A stretch of 15,171 nt of DNA. Origin: an uncultured Sutterella sp. (GTDB lineage: Bacteria; Pseudomonadota; Gammaproteobacteria; Burkholderiales; Burkholderiaceae_F). The stretch lies in the NCBI GenBank assembly GCA_934255515.1, contig CAKQON010000040.1, forward strand, positions 1-15,171, given 5' to 3'. Of the stretch, positions 6,149 through 13,959 are shown in pieces (position 1 is the stretch's first letter; each line of letters begins with the position of its first letter). The notes under the pieces are model-generated. The model ran no database searches, had not been told where the DNA came from, and worked only from the letters and a program-made list of their open reading frames with translations. The position numbers and the translations under genes are program-made.

Positions 6149-6907
6149 ATGACGCTTATTGACGAGCTCCATATGGAACTCATTCACGCCGCAGACTTCC
6201 GGATGTACGACACCAAGGGCGTCATGCTCCCGGGCGTGCCTTACCGCATCGGCGTTCCGATGGCGGCCGTGCGCGCCGCGGCGCAGAGAATCATCCGGAG
6301 CGGCCGCTCGAGAGAATTCCTCGCGGAAGCGCTCGTCCCGGAGAAGGTTCGAGCGCATGAAGTACTCAAGACGACCGGGCTCGTGATCGCGCTCGAAAAG
6401 ACGTTTTCCCTCGAAGAACGGCTTCAATATGCCAGGCAGTATCAGCCCTTCATCACGAACTGGGCGCTCTGCGACCTCTTTGCGGGATCGATGAAGTGCC
6501 TCAGAAAGGCGCCCGAAGATGCTTTCTGCTTCATCCGCGAACTCATTGAATCGGATGATCTCTGGCGCGTCCGTACGGGTCTCGTGTTGCTCCTCACCAA
6601 TTTTCTCGACGAGTCGACGCTTCCCCGAGCCCTCAGCCTTGCGCTCGACAAAAATGTGCTCCGCTGGGCCGGGAAGGCCTACTACGTTTCCATGGGGCTC
6701 GCCTGGGCGCTTTCGATTTTCTATGTTGCGGACGCGGATCTCACGCGCCGGACCTTCCTCGAAAGCGCTGCTTCGGGCGGCATCGACCCTGTGACGGCGC
6801 GAAGGACGGCGCAGAAAATCCGCGAGTCGCTGCGCGTTTCCCGCGCAGACGCGCGCGAATTCAAGGAAAATACGGAGTCGGCAATTCGCCGGAGCCGCGG
6901 GTTCTAA
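6149..6907 (+). CDS. AlkD-type DNA alkylation repair protein (HEAT-repeat DNA glycosylase)
   Basis: 252 residues of all-helical HEAT-like sequence. The glycosylase landmarks of AlkD are present: GVPYRIGVPMAAVRAAAQRI (29-48) matches 'YGVr.p.lR.lak.i'; ITNWALCDLFAGS (102-114) carries the Trp and Asp with the same four-residue spacing as Trp109/Asp113 of Bacillus cereus AlkD (here W105 and D109); WRVRTGLVLLL (139-149) carries the Arg (R142, compare Arg148); and YYVSMGLAWALS (178-189) carries the second Trp (W186, compare Trp187). These enzymes excise 3- and 7-alkylated purines without flipping the base. Start ATG 6149 has AAGAGG seven bases upstream; an upstream in-frame ATG at 6089 would add 20 residues without an SD. 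The basic tail NTESAIRRSRGF may touch DNA. The gene is alone, with no adjacent ada/alkA. Confidence 0.85.
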   Translation: MTLIDELHMELIHAADFRMYDTKGVMLPGVPYRIGVPMAAVRAAAQRIIRSGRSREFLAEALVPEKVRAHEVLKTTGLVIALEKTFSLEERLQYARQYQPFITNWALCDLFAGSMKCLRKAPEDAFCFIRELIESDDLWRVRTGLVLLLTNFLDESTLPRALSLALDKNVLRWAGKAYYVSMGLAWALSIFYVADADLTRRTFLESAASGGIDPVTARRTAQKIRESLRVSRADAREFKENTESAIRRSRGF

Positions 6908-6925
6908 GGACTGTGCCCCGGCGGA

Positions 6926-6955
6926 TTGAACGAACACACTTTAAAAAAACATAAA
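6926..6955 (+). promoter_or_regulatory. Candidate mscL promoter
   Basis: TTGAAC (6926-6931) and CATAAA (6950-6955) are separated by 18 bases; each matches consensus at 4 or more positions. The start would be near 6962, giving a very short leader that begins at the Shine-Dalgarno AAAGGTGA (6963-6970). Confidence 0.35.
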
Positions 6956-6979
6956 CGCACCCAAAGGTGAATCAAGACA

Positions 6980-7528
6980 ATGCGCAAGTTCTTTCAGGAA
7001 TTTCAGGCATTCATTTCGAAAGGGAATGTCCTTGACCTGGCCGTCGCCGTGATCATCGGCGCTGCTTTTTCGAAAATCGTCGACAGCCTTGTGAAGGACA
7101 TCATCAATCCGATCCTCGGCGTCATCGTCGGGCGCCCGGACTTCACGAACCTCTTCATCGTGCTGAAGGATGCTCCCGCGGGCTATACGGGGCCTAACAC
7201 GTATGAGGCTCTCGTGAAGGCTGGCGCCACCGTTTTCGGCTACGGCGCCTTCCTCACGGCCGTCGTTCAGTTCCTTCTCCTTGCCTTCTCGGTCTTCTGG
7301 CTTATCAAGATCGTCGTGACGGCCCGCGCCCGCATCGCGGCTGAAGCCGCTCGTCTCCTTGCCGACAAGGATGCGGAGGAGAAGAAGGCTGCCGAAGAGG
7401 CGGCGAAGAAGGCAGCGGCCGAAAAGCCCGCTCCGGCTCCTGCTCCCGCGCCCGTCAACGCAGAGGAGCTGAAGCTCCTCGCCGAAATCCGCGACCTTTT
7501 GAAGGCCAATCGAAAGGCTGCCGAATAA
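6980..7528 (+). CDS. mscL: Large-conductance mechanosensitive channel MscL, with extended C-terminal linker
   Basis: 182 residues. The N-terminal helix and first membrane span are typical MscL: FFQEFQAFISKGNVLDLAVA (4-23), then VIIGAAFSKIVDSLVKDIIN (24-43) with the conserved 'GnvvDLAvaviiGaAF..iv.slv.diI.P' pattern; PILGVIVG follows, then a periplasmic loop (51-85) and TM2 YGAFLTAVVQFLLLAFSVFW (88-107). MscL forms a homopentameric pore that opens under membrane tension to release solutes during osmotic downshock. Common MscL proteins are about 130-150 residues. Here residues 119-160 form a long Ala/Glu/Lys-rich, helix-prone segment ending in an (AP)-repeat (KPAPAPAPAPV), before the conserved terminal bundle helix AEELKLLAEIRDLLKANRK (161-179). 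The SD AAAGGTGA is nine bases before the ATG. A terminator follows. Confidence 0.95.
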   Translation: MRKFFQEFQAFISKGNVLDLAVAVIIGAAFSKIVDSLVKDIINPILGVIVGRPDFTNLFIVLKDAPAGYTGPNTYEALVKAGATVFGYGAFLTAVVQFLLLAFSVFWLIKIVVTARARIAAEAARLLADKDAEEKKAAEEAAKKAAAEKPAPAPAPAPVNAEELKLLAEIRDLLKANRKAAE

Positions 7529-7556
7529 AGCGCTTTCCCGCTTTTGACTCATAAAG

Positions 7557-7612
7557 AAAACGCCCGCTGGAAGTTGTTCGCTTCCGCGGGCGTTTTCCTT
7601 TTTTTTGAGATT
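7557..7612 (+). terminator. Intrinsic terminator of mscL (may also serve the opposing gene)
   Basis: AAAACGCCCGC (7557-7567) pairs with GCGGGCGTTTT (7586-7596); inside, GGAAG and CTTCC extend the stem beyond a bulged T, with a 7-nt loop. The + strand continues with T-rich sequence (CCTTTTTTTT). The A's on the left side would allow some termination of the dcuC-like gene coming from the right. Confidence 0.9.
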
Positions 7613-7663
7613 TTTTCTTGCCGCGCTCGTGCGGAGACCGCGGCACGGGTACTCCCCGATCGA

Positions 7664-9018
7664 TCAAAGGATCAGATTCACGGTGATGAGCATGACGACG
7701 TAGCGCGTGAGGCACGGGATGATCGTGCGCTTCACCATGGTGATCGCGAAGCCCGAAACAATGATGATGACGCCTGCAACCGGGCTCATGGCGCGGAGCA
7801 TTTCGGATGCGGTGTGCATCATCAACATCATGGCGATGCCGTTCTGGTTGAAGGCCTGCGCCGCATCCGGCACAAGATGCCCGAGGCTCGTGAAGGCCGA
7901 AACGCCCGAACCCGTGAGGACCGTCACGACGCCGATGATTGCCGAGAGGACGACGCTGGTTTCCATGTAGTCGAGGCCGATCGACTGCGCGCCGCTCATG
8001 AGGAGGTCGACGATGCCGATGTTCTGAAGGCCCTTCGCAAAGAAGGCGGCAGCGAAGATGAGGTCCACGGCCGAGGTGAGAATCGACCCCATGCCATTGA
8101 ACATGGCGAACGAAAGGTCGAAGGATTCCTTCACATTCCTCCGAACGATCAGGTCGATAACGAAGGCGAGGATCCAGGCGATGAACATCGCGGTGGCGAC
8201 GTTCATGCCGGTGCCCCAGACGAACTAGTTGAAGACGAGGAGAAGCGCGATCGGGAAGAGCGGCATGAGCGCATAGAAAGCCGGCGTCTTTTCGAGATTC
8301 TGGCGCTTCGATTCGAGCTCGGCGAGGTCGGCAACCTCGCCCTTGCCCTTGCCCTCGCGCCGGTCGAACCCGTACTGCGTGAAGACGTGCGCCACGGCCA
8401 TGGAGAGGACGACTGGCACCGCCATCGGGAGCTGGTAGCGCACGAGGTATTCAATCGGATCAAGGTGCTCGATCTGGGAGGCGATGTTCGCCGTCCGCGA
8501 AGCCGGCGCGTAGGCGATCGCGAGCACGCTTGCGACGACGGCGGCAGCGGCAAGCGGCGAGCAGCCGACGCGGATGATGAGCGGGTAGACGGTGACCACC
8601 ATAAGCATCGCGAGGCCCGCCGCGGACGTGATGACGAGACCGAGGCAGTGTCCGACGATGAAGACGGCGACGAGGATGAGGTACGGGTTTTTGATGAAGG
8701 AAAGAGGCTTCGCGCAGACCGTAACGAAGAGGTCCGAAGCGCCGATTGCTTGCATGTAGGCGGCAAAGTCCCCGGAAATCAGGATGAGGAAGCCTGCGCC
8801 GCTCACCTGGGAAACCGAGATCGTGCGCAGGAACTCGACGAGGTCGAACCCCAGGATGCCGGTGGCGTTGAATTTGGCCGGGAAGACCTGGGCGCCGCCC
8901 CGGACCGCGAGCGCGTTGAGAAGAAGGCCGCCGAGAAGCTGACCTGGTACTTCCTGACGATCGCCCATCCGCAGAGGATGAGCACGGCTATGCCGCACCA
9001 CGGGAATATCGGATTCAT
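7664..9018 (-). pseudogene. dcuC: Broken DcuC-family C4-dicarboxylate carrier (frameshift plus in-frame TAG)
   Basis: Read across three pieces, the product is about 450 residues, matching E. coli DcuC (461). Piece 1: MNPIFPWCGIAVLILCGWAI + VRKYQV from the ATG at 9016-9018. The frame then must change by one base near 8938-8946 to reach LLGGLLLNALAVRGG, GFDLVEFLRT, FAAYMQAIGASDLF, ITSAAGLAMLM and, after about 237 residues, LLLVFN. There a TAG (8225-8227) stands where the family continues, and FVWGTGMNVATAMFIAWILA follows in the same frame, with VLTGSGVSAF and LRAMSPVAGVIIIVSG as in DcuC to the TGA at 7664. DcuC proteins carry succinate out, or exchange C4-dicarboxylates, in anaerobic fumarate respiration. 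All other conserved blocks are intact, so the damage looks recent, unless one or both lesions are sequencing errors. The ribosome-binding site is weak. Confidence 0.8.
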
Positions 9019-9134
9019 GAGGAATTTCTTTGGGGAAAAGAGTGATTGGGTTCGGCGCCGGAGATGCTTCGGGGAGGCTCTGCGCTCACCGAAAGCCTCT
9101 GCTTCGAAAGGCGTAGTGAGAACGCAGGAAGCGC

Positions 9135-9171
9135 AAAAAACCCGCGCCTCCGTCAAAGGAAGTGCGGGTTT
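9135..9171 (-). terminator. Intrinsic terminator of ppaC
   Basis: AAACCCGC (9138-9145) pairs with GCGGGTTT (9164-9171); on the minus strand six T's follow (9140-9135). A further small stem AGCCCG/CGGGCT (9189-9207) lies between it and the ppaC stop codon. Confidence 0.85.
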
Positions 9172-9218
9172 CGGCTTAGCGCTTTCAGAGCCCGGCCCTT
9201 GCGGGCTGAAGTGCTCGA

Positions 9219-10139
9219 TTACGCCTTGAAGACGGCTTCAAGGAAGGGCACGACCTGCTTCTTGCGCGACATGACGCCTTCGAGCCAGAGATTGTCGCTG
9301 CCGAGGGTCTTCTTCCAGGCGGAGGCGATCTTCGCGGGATCGTCGGAAGCCATGAGGAGGAGCGACCCTTCCTTCATGATGTCCGTGAGGAGCAGTATGG
9401 CGGTGTGGCGGCCTTCGGCCTTCATGCGGCCGAGTTCCTCGAGAAGCTCGGGGATGCGGTCCTCGAGGAGCGCGAGGTCGACGAGTTCGAGCTGGCCGAT
9501 GCCGACCTTGTGGCCCGACATGTTGAAGTCCTTGAAGTCGCGCATGATGAGGTCGCGGGCGGCGACGCCCTTGACGGCGGACTTGGCGGTGAAGAGCTCC
9601 ATGCCGAGGGCCTTCATGTCATGAACGCCAGCGATGAGGGCGAGCTCGCGCGCGGCGGCGCGGTCGGCTTCCGTGCAGGTCGGGGACTTGAAGATCACGG
9701 TGTCGGAAAGGATCGCGCAGAGCATGGCGCCCGCGATTTCCTTCGGCGGAACGAAGCCGAGATAGTCGTACATGCGCTTGAGGATGGTGTTCGTGCAGCC
9801 GACCGGCATGATCACGCATTCGAGCGGAGCCGTGGAGGTCATGTCGCCGAGCTTGTGGTGGTCGACGATGCCCTTCAGCGTGCATTCGGCAAAATCGTCC
9901 GGCGCCTGATTGAGGTCGGAATAGTCGACGATGTAGACCTCGCGGCCGGCAACCGACGTGACGACTTCAGGAGCCTTGAGGCCGAAGCGTTCGAGAACGA
10001 AGGCCGTTTCAGGAGCCGGCGTCCCCTGAGCGGCCGGGACGACGTCGAGGCCGCGCTTCTTATAGAGATCCGCGCAGGCAATGGCGGAAACAATGCTGTC
10101 GGTATCGGGGTGCTTATGGCCGAGAATGATGGCGGACAT
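9219..10139 (-). CDS. ppaC: Manganese-dependent (family II) inorganic pyrophosphatase
   Basis: 306 residues, normal length. MSAIILGHKHPDTDSIVSAI carries the first metal site (H8, D12, D14); YIVDYSDLNQ supplies D72; IVDHHKLGD is the DHH motif (D93-H94-H95); ILSDTVIFKSPT supplies D146; these correspond to His9, Asp13, Asp15, Asp75, His97-98 and Asp149 of the Bacillus subtilis enzyme. The C-terminal DHHA2 domain ends in MSRKKQVVPFLEAVF, with the substrate-binding SRKKQVVP motif. It hydrolyses pyrophosphate to two phosphates in the cytoplasm, pulling biosynthetic reactions forward, and needs Mn2+ or Co2+. GAAGG lies nine bases before the ATG. No CBS or DRTGG regulatory insert is present. The gene stands alone with its own terminator; the 5' leader contains a 9-bp hairpin (10180-10216). 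Confidence 0.95.
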   Translation of the reverse strand: MSAIILGHKHPDTDSIVSAIACADLYKKRGLDVVPAAQGTPAPETAFVLERFGLKAPEVVTSVAGREVYIVDYSDLNQAPDDFAECTLKGIVDHHKLGDMTSTAPLECVIMPVGCTNTILKRMYDYLGFVPPKEIAGAMLCAILSDTVIFKSPTCTEADRAAARELALIAGVHDMKALGMELFTAKSAVKGVAARDLIMRDFKDFNMSGHKVGIGQLELVDLALLEDRIPELLEELGRMKAEGRHTAILLLTDIMKEGSLLLMASDDPAKIASAWKKTLGSDNLWLEGVMSRKKQVVPFLEAVFKA

Positions 10140-10179
10140 GTAGGTATGCCTTCAGATGTTTTGTTGGGAAAGTCTCATG

Positions 10180-10216
10180 CTGCGGAACCGGAGGCCTGAG
10201 CCCTCGCGTTCCGCAG
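10180..10216 (-). promoter_or_regulatory. Hairpin in the ppaC upstream region
   Basis: CTGCGGAAC (10180-10188) and GTTCCGCAG (10208-10216) form a perfect 9-bp stem with a 19-nt loop, about 40 bases before the ppaC start. A possible -10 box TAAAAT (10237-10242 on the minus strand) would place it in the 5' leader, but no good -35 box is visible. The function is unknown; it could be an attenuator-like or stability element. Confidence 0.35.
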
Positions 10217-10711
10217 GTCGAAAAGATAATCCCGCTATTTTAGGAGAAGGCGGGGAGTCTGCGCACAATCAGGCTTCCGGTAGTTTATTGCTAACGGTCA
10301 TCTTCCTTTCATAGAGTCTACTCTTTACGAGGTAGTGGATTAGCCGTATCTCTGGTCTTAAGCCTCGGGTCAGACAAGCGCTAAGTCTCCGATAAACGTC
10401 AAAACTTCAATGAATCAGAGGCGTTTTGCTATTCCAAACATGAATAACGAATTCGAAAAACCGAGGGCTTTCCCTGTAAGAGAAGAGGGCGGGGGCCTTT
10501 ATCTTTGCCGTCAGCGGCAACTATACGGATTCATTAAGCATTAAGGCCGCGACCCTGAAAAAAATTGATTGGACAGATGTCTGCCAGGACCCCGCAGATT
10601 GTCATTTGAAGTCTTGAGCTCGCTTCCGGGAAAGCTTCCTTCTGAAGAATTCCCCTGGTGATCCGTGCCTTCAGGACAGCTTCTGCTTTCTTTATTTGTC
10701 TGGCGGCAATC
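10217..10711. other. Long intergenic region between ppaC and the reductase operon
   Basis: About 500 bases with no supported gene. It contains a TTGCCG-TCAG-CGGCAA hairpin (10505-10520), tandem CATTAAG repeats (about 10534-10547), a TTGAT half-site after an A-run (about 10558-10567) that could be one arm of an FNR-type site but lacks the ATCAA arm, and a compound hairpin GGGAA..CTTC-CTTCT-GAAG..TTCCC (10628-10654). I could not place a convincing promoter for the operon; it must lie in this region. A small RNA cannot be excluded. Confidence 0.4.
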
Positions 10712-10727
10712 TCTCCTCAAGAGGAGA
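10712..10727 (+). promoter_or_regulatory. Hairpin masking the ribosome-binding site of the catalytic subunit gene
   Basis: TCTCCTC (10712-10718) and GAGGAGA (10721-10727) are perfectly complementary around AA; allowing a four-base loop (CAAG) leaves a 6-bp stem. The right arm is the Shine-Dalgarno GAGGAG itself, six to seven bases before the ATG at 10733. In the folded form the ribosome-binding site would be paired. Confidence 0.55.
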
Positions 10728-10732
10728 TTCTC

Positions 10733-13357
10733 ATGACGAAGAACGTTGAGCCCTCCGCGGCCCGCGGTCCCGGTCTCTCCCGCCGCAGCTTCATCGGCGT
10801 CGCCGGTGCGGTCGGCGCGGCTGCAGGCACGGGAACGATCGGTGCGGCTGTCTGGACGGCTGCCGATGAAGCCATTGCGAAGGAAGTCGAGGCGCTCAAG
10901 TCCGAAGGCTGGGAAGCGCATCCGACCGCCTGCATGGTGTGCGGCGGCTACTGCGGGCTGCTCGCACTTCACAAGAAGGGCGAGCCCGTTTCCCAGGCGA
11001 CCGTGAAGATCATGCCGAACCCGACGCATCCGCAGCGCGGCTGCTGCGCCCGCGGCGCGCAGGCGATGTGGGTTTGGAACCACCCGCAGCGCCTGAGAAA
11101 GCCTCTGAAGCGCACGGGCGAGCGCGGCGAAGGGCAGTTCGAGGAGATCTCCTGGGATCAGGCGCTCACTGAAATTGCCGAACGCGTGAAGAAGATCGTC
11201 GAGGAGCACGGCGAACGCGCGATCTCGATGACGTCGCACAATTTCTCGGGCCTTCAGCAGTGGCTCGCGGCGCCTCTCGGCACGCCCAACGTGATCAGTC
11301 ATTCCTCCACCTGCAATTCCGCTTCCGTTGCCGGACGCCGCATGGTCTTCGGCAAGGGCTTTGACGGCGCGGGCAAGGTCGAGCCCGACTACGAACGCTG
11401 CCGTCTGCTTCTCTGCGTGGGGCGCTCGCTCAACTGCGCCATGGGCGTGACTGCGGTCTTCGGCCGCGCGCGCGAAAAGGGCGCGAAGGTGATCTTCGTC
11501 GACCCGCGCATGCCTGAAAACGCCATGTCCTCGGGCGCCGAATGGGTTCCCATCCGCCCGGGCACGGACTCCGCGTTCCTCCTCTCGATGATCGGCGTCG
11601 GCCTCACGGAAAAGCTCGTCGACTTCGAGTTCCTGCGCCGCTACACGAATGCGCCCTACCTCATTGAGGTCGGTACGCACCGTCCGATCGCCGCGAACGA
11701 ACTGATCGAAGGCGCTTCAAAGGACGCCTTCGTCGTCATGAACCGCGCTGCCTCAGCCTATGCGGCGATGGGGCTCGCGCGCGACGAAAAGGGCGCCGTC
11801 ACGGGCTTCGACGAACCCGAAGGCGTCGACCCGGATCTCGACTATGCGGGCACTGTCCGCACGGTCGACGGCAGGGACCTCGCGGTTGAAACGGCCTTCG
11901 TGCGGTTCTCGAAGACCGCGATTGCCTGGACGCCCGAAAAGGCGTCGCTTACGACGGGGATTCCGTCTGAAACGATCGTGCGCATTGCGCGCGCCTTCTT
12001 CACCGAAGGCGGCGTCTGCGACGACGGTTGGTACGCCTCGAGAAACGGCAACGACACCCACGCCTATGCGCTCATGAGCATGATCAACCTCTTCACGGGG
12101 CAGATCGATCAGCCGGGCGGCTTCGTCGTCACCCAGGGCGGCGGCTTCAAGGGGCCGGGCGCTTCGCAGTCGGGCGGAAAGGGCAAGGGCCCGCACGGCG
12201 AATCCTGGGAGAACGCCGAAGGGAAGGCCCTCGACAAGGTTCTCTACCCGGAAGGCTCCGGCACCTACTCGGCCATCTTCAGCGCGATTGAGGAAGGAAA
12301 GCCCTATCCGATCCGCGCCGCCTTCATCACGGGTTCGACCATGTTCCACCGCGAGGCGAATTCGGACAGGATGGCCAGGGCCTTCAAGGCGCTCGACCTC
12401 ATGGTCGTGCAGGACATCTTCCCGCACGAGGTGATCGACTACGCCGACTACGTGCTCCCCTCGACCTTCTTCCTCGAAGCCTACGAATACGGCGGCGTCA
12501 AGTGGGCTCTCAACGGCAACGTCCAGTTCTCGAACGCCGGGATCGAACCTCCTGAAGGGTGCGACGCACGCGATGAGATCTGGCAGTTCTGCGAAATCCT
12601 TCGCCGCGCATTCCCCGAGCGCGCGAAGGAGCGCCTCGGCTACGACCACGAGATGAAGACCCGCGAGGAATTCAAGAAGTGGTACCGCGGCATGATGGAC
12701 GGCGCCTGGACGAAGTTCATCGCGAAGAAGAACAGCGACAAGCCCGGCGAAGGCGACCGCATCGATGCGGACGTAAAGGCCCGCGGCTGGTCTCAGGTCT
12801 CGGCGAAGAAGTTCGGCGTCTTTCCGCAGAAGAAGCCCTTCGGCACCCCCACTGGCAAGGGCGAAATCATCTCCTTCCTCTTTGCCGGCAAATACGAAAA
12901 GAAGGGCGCTTCGGGCCTTTCCGACTGGGCGATGCCTCCGGCCTACACCATCCCGAGACCGCGCTCGAACGAGTTCTATCTCGTCTCGGGCAAGGACAGC
13001 GCTTCGAATTCGGGCGTCTCCATGTGGACGTGGCCAACGAAGTTCCTCGGCGACCGCACGGTCTGGATGAACCCCGTCGACGCCGAACGCCTCGGCATCC
13101 GCACGGGCGACACGGTCGAGCTCACGAGCCTCGACACGGGCGTTAAGGGCCGCACGCAGGTGACTGTCACCAACCGCGTCGTTGCGGGTTCGCTCTTTGC
13201 CCACGGCTTCGCCGGCGGCGTGAGAACGAAGAGAAACCTCGGCGCCTATGAGTGGACGCGCGAAGGCATCAACTCGCACTGGTTCTGCACGGGCTACCGC
13301 GAACCGGTGACGGGTTCGCTCGCCAACAACTCCACCGTCCGCGTCGAACGCATCTAA
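10733..13357 (+). CDS. Tat-exported molybdopterin oxidoreductase catalytic subunit (PhsA/PsrA/TtrA-like clade)
   Basis: 874 residues. A Tat signal (SRRSFIGVAGAVGAA, 16-30) is followed by a [4Fe-4S] motif C67-x2-C70-x3-C74 and C104/C105 (PQRGCCARG), the mark of DMSO-reductase-family enzymes. HSSTCNSAS (190-198) gives Cys194 as probable molybdenum ligand, as in the sulfur and arsenate branch rather than Ser (DMSO) or SeCys/Cys formate types. VIFVDPRMPENAM (253-265) and WVPIRPGTDSAFLLSM (271-286) are pterin-binding; the C-terminal MGD domain contains SMWTWPTKF and MNPVDAERLGIRTGD, ending in VRVERI. The enzyme should act in the periplasm, reducing an oxidised substrate. Length lies between PhsA (about 760) and TtrA (about 1020), and substrate cannot be assigned. 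Start ATG 10733 is chosen for the SD GAGGAG and the Tat signal position. First gene of a three-gene operon. Confidence 0.88.
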   Translation: MTKNVEPSAARGPGLSRRSFIGVAGAVGAAAGTGTIGAAVWTAADEAIAKEVEALKSEGWEAHPTACMVCGGYCGLLALHKKGEPVSQATVKIMPNPTHPQRGCCARGAQAMWVWNHPQRLRKPLKRTGERGEGQFEEISWDQALTEIAERVKKIVEEHGERAISMTSHNFSGLQQWLAAPLGTPNVISHSSTCNSASVAGRRMVFGKGFDGAGKVEPDYERCRLLLCVGRSLNCAMGVTAVFGRAREKGAKVIFVDPRMPENAMSSGAEWVPIRPGTDSAFLLSMIGVGLTEKLVDFEFLRRYTNAPYLIEVGTHRPIAANELIEGASKDAFVVMNRAASAYAAMGLARDEKGAVTGFDEPEGVDPDLDYAGTVRTVDGRDLAVETAFVRFSKTAIAWTPEKASLTTGIPSETIVRIARAFFTEGGVCDDGWYASRNGNDTHAYALMSMINLFTGQIDQPGGFVVTQGGGFKGPGASQSGGKGKGPHGESWENAEGKALDKVLYPEGSGTYSAIFSAIEEGKPYPIRAAFITGSTMFHREANSDRMARAFKALDLMVVQDIFPHEVIDYADYVLPSTFFLEAYEYGGVKWALNGNVQFSNAGIEPPEGCDARDEIWQFCEILRRAFPERAKERLGYDHEMKTREEFKKWYRGMMDGAWTKFIAKKNSDKPGEGDRIDADVKARGWSQVSAKKFGVFPQKKPFGTPTGKGEIISFLFAGKYEKKGASGLSDWAMPPAYTIPRPRSNEFYLVSGKDSASNSGVSMWTWPTKFLGDRTVWMNPVDAERLGIRTGDTVELTSLDTGVKGRTQVTVTNRVVAGSLFAHGFAGGVRTKRNLGAYEWTREGINSHWFCTGYREPVTGSLANNSTVRVERI

Positions 13358-13374
13358 GAGGGAGGCATCAGGCA

Positions 13375-13959
13375 ATGACTCAATACAGCAAAAAGCTTGC
13401 GCATCTCTTTGATGCGACGCAGTGCGTCGGGTGCTCGGCCTGCATCGTGGCCTGCGCTCAGACGAACTATCCGGACATGCTGAACGACGAGAATACGGGC
13501 TGGAAGTCTCTTCCCTCGAACATCCGCGTCGTGAAGCTCGAGACGCTTCGCCGTCCGCAGCAGATCCTCGTGCAGTGCCAGCAGTGCGACGACGCGCCCT
13601 GCATCGGCGTCTGCCCCTTCGGGGCCAACTACCACGATCCGCTCACGGGTCAGGTGAAGACCGATCCCGAGCGCTGTGTGGGGTGCGGCTACTGCGTTAC
13701 GGCGTGCCCCTACGACGTGCGCTGGCTCCATCCGAAGACGGGACTTCCCGTCAAGTGCATGGGCGAAGGCTGCGAAAAACTCGTCGCCCAGGGTCAGGAC
13801 CCGGCATGCGTCGCCGCCTGCCCGGTCTCGGCGCGCGCCTTCGGCAACGTCCTGAATCCGGAATCCGCGGTCTCGCAGCGCATCGCCCGCTCGCGCACTG
13901 AACGCCTTCTCCCGCAGAAAGGCACTAAGCCCAACTACTTCGTCGTGGTGCAGAAATGA
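13375..13959 (+). CDS. Four-cluster [4Fe-4S] ferredoxin-like electron-transfer subunit (PsrB/PhsB-like)
   Basis: 194 residues with 16 cysteines for four clusters: C17, 20, 23, 27 (CVGCSACIVAC); C68, 71, 76, 80 (CQQCDDAPCIGVC); C101, 104, 107, 111 (CVGCGYCVTAC); and C128, 133, 145, 149 (CMGEGC ... PACVAAC). This is the DmsB/PsrB/NrfC-type wire that passes electrons from the membrane subunit to the molybdenum subunit. It has no signal peptide, so it probably leaves the cell bound to the Tat-carrying catalytic subunit. In the last set the first pair is C-x4-C where the family usually has C-x2-C (KCxxC), a two-residue insertion. The ATG is 17 bases after the catalytic subunit's stop, with GGGAGG nine bases upstream; the 3' end overlaps the next gene by four bases (ATGA). 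Confidence 0.9.
   Translation: MTQYSKKLAHLFDATQCVGCSACIVACAQTNYPDMLNDENTGWKSLPSNIRVVKLETLRRPQQILVQCQQCDDAPCIGVCPFGANYHDPLTGQVKTDPERCVGCGYCVTACPYDVRWLHPKTGLPVKCMGEGCEKLVAQGQDPACVAACPVSARAFGNVLNPESAVSQRIARSRTERLLPQKGTKPNYFVVVQK

Noticed and set aside
7544..9229. 561-codon open frame on the + strand, antisense to the dcuC-like gene
   Set aside because: Its protein is rich in Arg, Asp, Glu and His with no domain or membrane pattern, typical of the reverse strand of GC-rich DNA; the minus-strand frames match DcuC.
10558..10571. Possible FNR box upstream of the reductase operon (TTGAT half-site)
   Set aside because: Only one arm matches TTGAT-N4-ATCAA; the second arm is CAGAT. I kept it only as a note, not as a feature.
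11753..13375. 540-codon open frame on the - strand opposite the molybdoenzyme gene
   Set aside because: It lies entirely within a well-supported gene on the other strand, has no family motif, and its Arg/Val/Asp-rich composition is that of a GC-rich shadow.
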